From Manis javanica (lineage: Eukaryota; Chordata; Mammalia; Pholidota; Manidae), in NCBI RefSeq assembly GCF_040802235.1, contig NC_133163.1:69119501-69183500 (forward strand): DNA of 64,000 nucleotides. The letters run 5' to 3'. The notes beneath the pieces are model-generated. The model was not told the DNA's origin. It saw only the letters and a program-made list of their open reading frames with translations, and made no database searches. Below, one piece after another: positions 54,905-64,000 of this stretch; the first letter of the stretch is position 1, and every line of letters starts with the position of its first letter. The translations under genes and the position numbers were made by a program.

Positions 54905-55820
54905 GGCTCCCTCTGAGGTGGACGGCCCGGTACGTTTTCGTAGTCGGTCTAGCGTGAAATGATTCGGTGTAACCGGATTCTTGGGAAAGGACAGGTTACG
55001 TAAACATTTACTGATGTGGAGTAACTATACTATTTGTACTCTGATATGCAGGAAGGAAAGTGTTGATTAACACAGAAGAAAAAAAAGCGAAATTAGCTGA
55101 TTGCATGCTCATAAGTGCAAGCTGTCATTGAACTGCTTTTAAAATAGACACAGCTGGGTGTTTGTGTTGAAAAATTTCTTGTGTTTTTGCTAATACTGAA
55201 ATAAGCATGATTTTGTATACCAAACATTTTCAGATCATTAAAATTTGTAATCTGTGCTGGTTTTAAACACAAAGAAAAGAAACAGAATCATTTCGATGTA
55301 AAATTTGCTGATATTATATTAACTCAATCAGGTCTGTACAAATTGTGCATTGTGCCTCCTAAAATCTGTTTGATCAATTTAATACACAAAGTGCCAAACG
55401 TGGGTATTGTTTGTTAACATTGGACATTTTATTCAAATCCGAGCTCAGCAGCAAAGTGGAGAAGCATTCCTTGAATACACCACCAGCACTGACTGATGAA
55501 TTTTTAATGTTTTGAGGTGTTTCTTAGGTCAAAGCTGAATGTGCATTGTTTTGTAATCCAGTGTAAAATTTTAGCAGGTGAGAATAAGTTTTTCTTCTGT
55601 TTACTTTCAAATAGTAAAAACTGGGTCTACTAATGAGAGCTGTAATAATCTGATTTTATGTGCCCGGAGCTTAAATTGCCTGGGAAAATGTTTTGCATGC
55701 AAATTAAGAATGTGTTATATTATTTTAAGGATTGCATGGATGCAAGTCTCTCAAAATAGGGTATTTGTTAGAAATAGATTACAGTTTAATATAACCATAT
55801 TAAAGATCTTTTCTCACTAA
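54905..55820. promoter_or_regulatory. Candidate conserved enhancer upstream of FOXG1
   Basis: Repeat-free, AT-rich sequence dense in homeodomain/POU/SOX-like cores (TAAT/ATTA, ATTTGCAT-like, ACAAT/ATTGT) with no simple repeats or transposon signatures. It lies 2.4-3.3 kb above the promoter. The texture matches deeply conserved developmental enhancers. This is inference without alignment. Confidence 0.35.
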
Positions 55821-57117
55821 TGATAAAGGTTATTTGCAATTTGGGGGGTAGTGAATTTGAATTCCTTTTAAAAGTAATTTTAATTGGACTTTATGATGAG
55901 ATTGAGTGCCATATATATATAGATATGGGGGTAGGCTTCTTCAGCAAAACATGCACTATTTACTCAGCAGCTCACATTTGTCTCAGCAAAGGCTTCTTTT
56001 TGGAATTGCTTACTAGATGAAATGGAGGGGGAGGGGGTTCTCGGACAGCGTATTGTGCAAGCCCCTGGATGGAGCTTTGTATAACATACCAGCCAATTTG
56101 GGTGCAAATTGGATTTGAAGGACTGCCCACGTCCACCTCAGGCCTCTTTCCTGAACACATGAAGCCCTCACTTGTCACTAGTCCCTGTGACTACCTCTGA
56201 AGACAGAGGGCATCCAGTAGTCTAGATCTGAAACAAATTATCATTCTAATATTTTCTCATCAGCAGTTTAATCTTGAGCTCTCATACACATACATCTGCA
56301 AAGGTACACTGTTAATGAACCAATGCATAAGTCAGAGCAAATGTAATATTCTGTTACTTATAGTGGTAAACTTCTCCTCCTCTGTCTCCTGTCTCCCCTC
56401 TTCCCCTCCCTCACAAAGGAGGACTGGCCTGTAAAGAGAGAGCAGTTCCAATGGAAGACTTGCTTGAAAAATGAATTAGATGATTCCGTCTCTAGTTTTA
56501 ATTAATAACCAAGGCTTCGAAGTCTATTGCATCCAAGTAGGGAGCAGCACGTTTAGTTTTTCCATTTGGCGGTGTTAACATTAAATCTCAGGCCCGCTCG
56601 CGTCGGTGCTTCGCTTCTTTTTTCCTTGTTACCTGTTGGTTAAAGGAGGGCAGGACCTTTTTGCCTAAAATCTACCCTGCTCCCCACTCTTCGGAGAGGG
56701 TGTCCTTGGAGTGGCGCCCAAAGCCAAGCTCTGGCTCAGGCTCTCTTCCTGCAGGTGCCTGAGGAGACCTGGCCCCGTGACATCTGGGAGCGAGCAGAAC
56801 CCATGCAGAGGCAACCGGGTATTTCCAGAGGTCCTGCGTTGAGCGAGGTCTTCAATCCCTTCTTAACAGCAGGTAATGGTGTTAACATTTAGTGATTATA
56901 AGTTACTCTTCAGCGTGTTGTATCCTTGTTCTGTGGGTTTGGGTTACAGGTTATACGATTAGGTTTGCGAGAACAGTAGTGAACTAAACTTCTCAGTAAG
57001 AGGTCTTCACACCAGGGAAGTGTTACTTTTCTGAGCAGCCCTGCCTCGTCACTCATTAGGGAGCTGCAGGTTGTCAAGAGGTTGCTCTCCATGCGCGCAC
57101 CCTGAATATCCCCGGGG

Positions 57118-57124
57118 GCGCGCG

Positions 57125-57209
<85 letters not shown>
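57118..57209 (+). repeat. (CG)n(CA)n compound repeat
   Basis: GCGCGC run followed by a long CA run with a single CATA interruption. The alternating purine-pyrimidine pattern is unbroken for 92 bp, a strong Z-DNA-forming sequence. Confidence 0.95.
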
Positions 57210-57210
<1 letters not shown>

Positions 57211-58829
57211 ACTGAAACTAAATTAAGAAGCCGATGATTAAGACAAGCGTCTACTAGGCCTGTCATTTCAGCATCCTTCCATCATAACATTGTGGCACCG
57301 GCAATTTTGCTTGAGAACCTCGAGAAAAAAAATCTATGGGAGAGCCTTGTATTTAAGAGTTGAAATGTTTAACTTGTATAAGCTAGAGAACCACTTCAGA
57401 AGTGATAAAGTCCAAGGGTGGGGGGAGAGGGAAAAGGCCGGGGTAGACCCTCAGGACTTTCCAGGCAGGTTTCTGTGATGCTGCCAGGGGTACCAAGTTC
57501 TCTGAAGGCAAGTACATGCTCCTCCAAAAGAATCATCCTGAGACCTGCAACAAAATACACGTGGAAGAAGCTTCTTCCCAATATTACCCCCATGGAAAGC
57601 CGGGCCTCGAGAGAAGCACAACGAAGTATTATTGCCCCAGCAGCGAATGACCTTTAAAAAGTCTCTCTGAACAACCTCTGAGTCTAACGGTTAGCCCATC
57701 TCTTGTAAATAAAAATGCCCTCTACTCTTTTACTTGTTTCCATTATTTGCCAGCACACCGGGGACCTTCAAAGGTGGACAGTTTGTGGAAGGAGTTGAGT
57801 TTCTGCTAGTGTGAGGGCAGACCTGTTCCATTTTTTTACTCCATCCACCATCCAACTGGGAGAAATGGCCCCACACCTTTCAGGCAAGCATGCCCTGAGA
57901 GGTCAATTCCTTTTTTTCCTCTAGTTGCTGGAGGAAATGGCACAACCCATCCTTCAAAGGGGTCAGGAAACGCTAAAGAAAAAGACAAAGAGTTGAAGGG
58001 GTGACGGTAAACGGGAATGATGGAGGCTAGAGCTCAGGTCTTTAGCTCTAACCCTCCAGTCTATCTGAAAAGGGAGGAAGTGAGACTTGGCAAAAGTCGG
58101 CACACAAGGCAATGGATTTTCCATCAGTGAGGCACCGACAGAAGGAAAAAAAATGACTTCATAAATATATACTAATCTGGAAATAAAGGTCTCAAAATGC
58201 TGAAATCTTAACTATCCCATCACTGTTCTCCCTAATTAGTGGCAGCTTCAATTTGATTTCCCAAAGGAGCCTGAATAATCTACTTTGGGAAGTGTTATAC
58301 CATTCTTTGGAGAGCGTGGGGGCATTGAGTCTCCTCTATTTTGAAGCATCCTTCCAAAAGGTTCCCCAAACTCCAGTAGTTGTGAAGATAGAATGGTGTG
58401 ACTCAATTGCATATTATTAGGCAGTCCGCTATGAACCAGTCATCTTCTCAACAGTTAAAAGTACACCAAGAGCGCTGAACAGCCCAAAGTCTGTATAGGT
58501 TGATGCATATGTTTTAGAAAATGCTCACACCCACTGACGGCCTGTGAAGGAATGAGGAGAGAAAAAACTACGTGCTTTGGGGTGAGCAGGCCAGGAGGCA
58601 CTCAGAAAATCCTCCATCCCAAAGACCCCTTCTCATGGGGAAGGTCATAGGAGAGAAAGTAAACTGCTAATTAAATGTATCAGCCTCCTCTCTAAAAACC
58701 CAGTGGACAAACCAGTGAGCCCGTTTTTCTTTCGTGCCTCATACCCACCTGCTCTCTCACTCTCAACTTGCAGTCTTTAGGTCTTTCCCCCCACCCCCTC
58801 CAACTTGGAAGCCGGGGAGAATCTGTTGG

Positions 58830-59060
58830 AGCAGCGTGTCCCAAACGATGCTGATCTCCCTCCCGCTCACCGCTCGAGGCTGCAATAGCTACGGTTCGGA
58901 GAGGCTTCCTAGAGTGCCGCCGGCTCGCGGCCTGCGCCGCTCCTCCGCGAGCACACCCGCTATTGCCCCACGCTCCTTTGTCGCCAGCGCCTGCACAGCT
59001 CAGTCAAGCTGGAGGACTTGCCGTTTAGGTTTGATTTCCGGCTTCCCCCCTCCCCGCCCC
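58830..59060. promoter_or_regulatory. Small CpG cluster upstream of FOXG1
   Basis: GC- and CpG-dense segment (CTCGCGGCCTGCGCC-type sequence). It could be an alternative or antisense promoter, or part of the Polycomb domain of FOXG1. Overlapping frames are not recognisable. Confidence 0.4.
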
Positions 59061-59739
59061 CTTAAAGTTACCTTTTCAACGGAGTTGTCTCTTGTTTGCT
59101 CATCACACCGGAAGCACGCAAACAGATCAATATTTTTGGGCTAAGAGGTCATCTGCCACGCTGAATGCGGGGAAAAAAAAGGAGAGACCAGATAAAGGTT
59201 TTAAACCTCTTTTAAAAAAGGTTTTATTATTTGTATAAAGCACAGCTCAGAGTTAAAAAGGCTGGGTTGCGTGCAGGTGCTTATTCAATCACACGTACGG
59301 GGTGTTGCACCCGTGGAGGAAAGTAGTGCTACCCTGTTTCTCTCCTGCCCTTTGGAAGGAGCTGCATGCCTGCAGGAGCGGGGCAGCCAGTGTAGGCTAG
59401 ATGCAGAATGGCGTCAGGAACAAGGTACCGTTAGGATGTGAATATAAAACTACTCCATGCCTTCGTTTCAGAATCTACAACAAAGGTAGTGGCTCTGGGT
59501 CACTTTTATTTTTAAAACAGCCCTAGATAGATGCTTGTTTACCAGTTTTAGTATCCTCCTCCTGCGTTTGTCCTAAGGCACGCAGGAAAGAAAGTACCGT
59601 TCAAGAAGAAAGCACCGTCGGCAAGTTTGGCTCCCGAGCGTGTGAACTATGAATCACCACGTTGAAGAGGTTTTCTTTTTCTCTCACCCTTTTCTTTTCC
59701 CCTGGAGCGTGAACTTGTTAGATAAGATAGAAGAGGCCC

Positions 59740-60030
59740 CGAGGAAATGGAAACGCTGAAAAAGCCCGACTTCTTTGGAGAGCAGCCCGTGAGGCTGGCC
59801 CACCGCCTGAGGCCGAGGAACGCCGGCCTCTGTCCGCAGCTATCACGACTCACGCGTCCCCGCACCCGCAGGGCCGGACGCCGCGCTCGGTCACTGCCCA
59901 GTCAGCCAAGCCTTTGGCCTTACAGCCAACACCCCAGCAGACGAGAGAAAGGCTCTTGATGGGGCTGAGCATCAGCTCTCGGCTCGGAACACTAAACGCG
60001 GCCCGAAGGTTTTCCTGGAGGAATTTCGAA
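59740..60030. promoter_or_regulatory. Small CpG cluster upstream of FOXG1
   Basis: CpG-dense block with CACGCGTCCCCGCACCCGC-type sequence. Same class as the cluster at 58.9 kb. Confidence 0.4.
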
Positions 60031-60340
60031 GTCGCGACAGCAATACAGCCGGAGATTTGGAGACAGTAGATTTTTAAGAAGTCTGGAATCACACATGAAA
60101 CATTATTTTCCTCATTAATTAGAAGTAATTCCCTTTCTCTGTTTATATATATGTTCACACTATTGATTGCACACCGCGATTGACTTGAAAAATGCTCAGT
60201 TTCTTTAGCACACACCCATTCTTTGTCCCCTAGAACATTTTTAGTTGATTGTGTGGCTGTTTGGGATCAATTAGCACTGGATTTTGCCCCAAGATTGCTC
60301 CCCAGGGCGGACAAATGGAGCCAACTCATCTCCAGCGACT

Positions 60341-60364
60341 ATTTTTTTTTTTTTTTTTTTTTTT
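60341..60364 (+). repeat. Poly(T) run
   Basis: Over 20 consecutive T after GACTA. No recognisable retroelement adjoins it. Confidence 0.9.
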
Positions 60365-60804
60365 GCCCACGTGCGTATCCACGCCAGGGCTTTAGAAGCG
60401 GTTGAAAATCCCCAGCCTTAGTTTCGCTTGATTTTGTTGTTGTTATTGGTAAATATTGGGTCACACAGGAACCACTTGTCAGAGGCTTTGGCTCATCGTG
60501 CAGCTGCAGCTCCTAGCGGGACGTTTTGAGTCCTGTCCCAGGAACGGGAGGGATTTATTGGGAGTGAATTGCACGTGCTCTGCTCCTGCAGTTGTAGAGA
60601 GGTCCCTTAAAATCCTTTATCGAGTCTGTTGTCACGTTTATTTCTTGATTGTTCAAATATGTGAATACTGGGTAGATGTGTGTGTGTGTTTTACCCGTAT
60701 CTTTTTATTGAAATTGGTTTAAGAAAAAAGAGAAACTATTGATCCCAATTCTCTACCTCTATCTGGAACCAAAAATAACATAGGCGAATAGACAGGTAAT
60801 TGTA

Positions 60805-60850
60805 ATTGTGTGTGTGTGTGTGTGTGTTGTGGGGTGGGTGGGTAGGTAGG
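60805..60850 (+). repeat. (GT)n / (GGTG)n-like simple repeat
   Basis: About 10 GT units followed by GTGGGGTGGGTGGGTAGGTAGG, a G-rich degenerate tetranucleotide tract with G3 runs. Confidence 0.85.
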
Positions 60851-62639
60851 ACGTTTGGGGGTTGTGTAATTGGAGTAATATATACAGTTTATCTTTCGGC
60901 TGCACTTGCATACTTTTTCCCTTGATACATATTGAACATGAACTGAACCCATGTCGGCTTGTCTTGGCATGTCTGAAGTCCCAGACACCCAACAGTATCA
61001 TTACAGGAAAGAGACAAAATCCCAAAGACATGAGCTAGGGAGGTGGCTGCCTTTGGGGTGAATAGGGAGTCTGTCTTGGCCTTGGCCTTGTAGGGTAAGC
61101 GCACCCACTGTCTCAGACCGCCTGGCAGCGTAGAGTTCAGATCTTCCCTACTCTGAAGTGCAGGGAGGGGTGAGGATAGGGGTGGGGAAGAAAACATCTG
61201 ATTTTCGACATTTCAGAGGGACTCTTTCTATTTATCAGTGTTACCGAAGTGTACGTTACTGGAGAAACAACAAAACAAGCATAGAGCTGCAATTTTGGAG
61301 AAAATAGGATCTCCAAATATAAAAATAAAAAGTAGCAGATAAGATGTATAATTCAATCAAATTACACAAAATTGCTTGAAAATCCAGAACAGTAGCGATC
61401 CATTATGCCTCTGTTTTATTAGTGACAAGTACAATTACTCTAAAATAAAGAACACTGGTGAATATATAATTGGCTGTAATCATGTTAGTGTTTGAATAAA
61501 AATGACGGGAACATTTAACACTTTGACAACAAAATGTTCAGAAATAACTTATTTATTCAAACAGTTTTTATTTTCCACCAAGTGAAGGAGAAACACAGTT
61601 TGCTTAGGAAAATCAATGACTTTTCCCTGCAATAAATAAATATCCAAAAGGGGGAAAAACAGCCCCACACCTCTATATTATTACTATTATTTTTTTAACC
61701 AGCAAGAAGCCTAATCTGTGCTTGTAGTCAGCATCCGCCTTACGGCTGTTGGGCACCAACGTCCGCCACCTAGAGGAAGAGTTGTGCAGCTCGCCCGCCA
61801 CGAGCCCGTTTTCCGGCTGTGACCTCGGGAATCAAAGTTAATATTACTTTGCAGATTGCTCTCCAAACGAACTCTCCCCTCCCCCACATCCTCGCATCCC
61901 CTTCCTCCCTACAACAGTCGTCACAATATTTTCTTAGTAATTGCTCCGTGCAATTGACAGAAGCGCGGAGTCTCCGGCAGCGGGGTGTACTCCCAGCAAC
62001 CCGCCAGAGCACGCTGAGGGAAGCAGGTCGGGGAATATTTGGATGTGGAGAAAGAATACACTTCCAAAATTTGCCCGAAGCAGCTTGAATTCGGGTCCCA
62101 TAAAGCTACTTCTGATGGCAGAACCACCACATTCCAGTGCTTTTCTAGGGCTTTCTGAGGCAAAACACAGCTCGGATGCTTCTGTGGGTCAGTTGCTTAC
62201 CGTGGGGGTTTCCCGACTTCTTCCCAGTCCGCCCTCTCCTGCACCCCCAAACGTGAAGATCTGAGATCCCGGCTCTCTCTAACCAGTTCTTTGAGCCCAA
62301 CGGGTCTTTTGATTTTTCCTAGATGCGTTGCTTGAAGTACTAAGGTGAGAGGCATTAAGGGATAGGCCAGGTTTGGGTGGGTCACCCTATGGCCCTGGAA
62401 ACTGACCCAGGAGTAAGCCCAGGTCTTTACTCTTTGAGTCCAGGAATTCCGAGAAATTTGTGATGGTGTGCGGGGTAGTCTGAAGCTGGGCTGGAAGGGA
62501 CCAGGGGGCCTTTTCGCATTTTAGTTTCGGTGGTGAGCTCCTCACGCAGGAAAAGCCAACCTCACTCCCGAAACTGGCTGCTCTCAGGCAAATCTTGGGT
62601 AAGGATGCTAAACTTTAAAAAAGGATGTTAACTTTTGAT

Positions 62640-62770
62640 GCTAAACGCGACCGAAGGGGCCGTAGAAAGGAAGCAGCCAGGGTAGTCGGTGCGCGGGTGG
62701 GCGGTACGCAGCGGCCGCCGGACGCCCTCTGCGCGGCGGCCCTCCGGGCTCTTCTCTCCCGTCCAAAGTT
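62640..62770. promoter_or_regulatory. Small CpG cluster
   Basis: Very CpG-rich short block (CGCAGCGGCCGCCGGACGCC-like). Open frames here are compositional. Confidence 0.35.
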
Positions 62771-62934
62771 TGTTTTACTTTATGTACCTAAAACACTGTT
62801 CAAGCTGAAAGTTTGCTAGACAGGCGAGGAAGGAACAAGCAAGTTGCATTCGTTTTGGCGAAATAAACAAACGAAAAACCAAAAGCAAACAAAAACAAAT
62901 TCTGCTAAATGGACTTCAATTGGATAAAATTCCT

Positions 62935-63060
62935 CCAGTTTTTCCTTCCCTCTCTTCCCTCCTTTCCTTTCTCCATTTCTCACTTTCCTTCTCCTTCATC
63001 CCTCTTCTCTCCCGCACCTCTCTCCCCCATCCCTGTCCTTATTTCTGCCCAAGTGTAAGA
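62935..63060 (+). repeat. C/T-rich tract
   Basis: TTCCTTCCCTCTC-type sequence of about 125 bp, of the same kind as the one at 54.7 kb. Confidence 0.65.
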
Positions 63061-64000
63061 GAGAAGCAGCAGGGAGGGGAGGCAGAGACGATCGTTCTCC
63101 TGCTGAGTTTCGGGGCCCCCTTTCTCGGCAGCGGTCGGTCCCCATGCCGGTTTCAAGGAGACACCCGGAGGCGACTGGTCTTCTAGTTCTTCCCATGGGC
63201 CGCCTTGGAACGATGGACCAGGAAGCTCTTTCCATATTGTAGAAATTATTTTTTAAGTTACTCGAAATAAATGTATATGTATATATAAAATAATAAGCCA
63301 CTAAAACTAATGTCCCAGTCCACGCCTTTGCTAGGGAGTAAGGCACGCCCCAAACTCGCTCCACCCTACCCCTGAGAACTTAAGTCCTCAGAAATGGTTA
63401 GTTTTATTTCATGTAAAACTAGTGCTTCCACTCTCAACTCCCAGGTCTACCATTCCTTTGCCGCATTATATTACCCGGCGATGTTAGCCTCCCCCTACGT
63501 GTTCAGGCTGCTAATGCGGGCCACTTAACGCAACAAAAATGCTCATCTGTGGAGATTTTCCTAAGGCTAGTCGCGATGCTGGCTCCTTTTTTCTTTTCTT
63601 TTCAGGGCATGTCCATTCCTCCCTCCTATACTTTTCTTGGGGTGGGGGTTCAAAAAAGGTCCAACAAGTTTGTGTGAGAGCTCCCTCCTCTCCCTCCTGC
63701 CTGCCAGTCCACCCACGGGGTGGTGCGTTTTGATTTTTCCTTGGGAGCAGGAATGTCTGGAAGCGTCCGCCGTGGCGCTTGGCGGCCCCTCACAGTTAGC
63801 TTGCCTTCGTCTTCCCTTCAGTCAGCCCTCTCCTCTCGCCCCACCTCAGTCCGTGACAGCAGTTGAGGATTGCTTTCACAGTTGCCTCTGTCCTTCTTAA
63901 CTCTAGCCTTCTGAAGAAAACTGCGGGCTTTCGTTTCTGTTGGCAGCAAAGCTGAGTTAGAGATGCTCTCTGTATCTGACGGTGTTACGTATGTTTGTCC

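Larger units (their letters stand above)
53600..64000. other. FOXG1 upstream region, no supported coding gene
   Basis: Alternates between AT-rich, enhancer-like DNA and CpG clusters or pyrimidine tracts listed separately. Frames up to 136 codons (58734-59144) are Ser/Pro/Arg-rich and unrecognised. A non-coding antisense transcript (as with human FOXG1-AS1) is possible, but no exon is evident. Confidence 0.5.

Noticed and set aside
56910-57266. 118-codon minus-strand frame
   Set aside because: Its Cys/Val run is the translated CA repeat.

Overview
The window is mammalian (eutherian) genomic DNA spanning the FOXG1 locus. One protein-coding gene is clear: FOXG1, the telencephalic forkhead repressor, as a single uninterrupted coding exon on the minus strand (50602-52056, 484 residues). 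Its forkhead domain and C-terminal half match the mammalian protein as I know it. The eutherian assignment rests on FOXG1 itself, a MER20 hAT transposon with its 8-bp target duplication, and L1, L2 and MIR remnants. The L1 3' end resembles laurasiatherian L1s, and I saw no Alu, B1/B2, CAN-SINE, Bov or ERE-type SINEs. The species cannot be fixed from the sequence alone.

Layout: 1-33 kb is AT-rich gene-desert DNA lying downstream (3') of FOXG1. It holds L2 pieces, MIRs, two L1 fragments in opposite orientation, MER20, two related LTR-like elements (one inserted in an L2 with a 6-bp target duplication) and simple repeats, with no supported gene. At 33.5-34.5 kb there is an isolated CpG island whose edge carries a CACGTG E-box and two identical ETS motifs, looking like a promoter. 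From 34.5 to 49 kb is non-coding DNA with a CpG-retaining patch (40.8-41.4 kb) and a second CpG island (44.6-45.3 kb). The FOXG1 transcription unit covers about 52.5 to 49.05 kb, with 3'UTR, CDS and 5'UTR inside a CpG island of roughly 3 kb. From 53.6 to 64 kb is upstream DNA rich in small CpG clusters, pyrimidine tracts, a 92-bp alternating purine-pyrimidine tract and AT-rich stretches that look like conserved enhancers.

Functional reading: this is a developmental-regulator locus, one compact transcription-factor gene in a gene desert. The most informative new observations concern control of FOXG1. The only upstream ATG in the 5'UTR opens a 55-codon uORF whose stop overlaps the FOXG1 start codon (TGATG). 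A splice-acceptor-like pyrimidine tract in the 5'UTR pairs plausibly with a GTAAGT donor 1 kb upstream. The 3'UTR has full 8-mer matches for miR-9 and the miR-200 family. I found no bacterial-type system, CRISPR array or novel protein-coding operon, and most open frames elsewhere look like chance frames or lie inside repeats.
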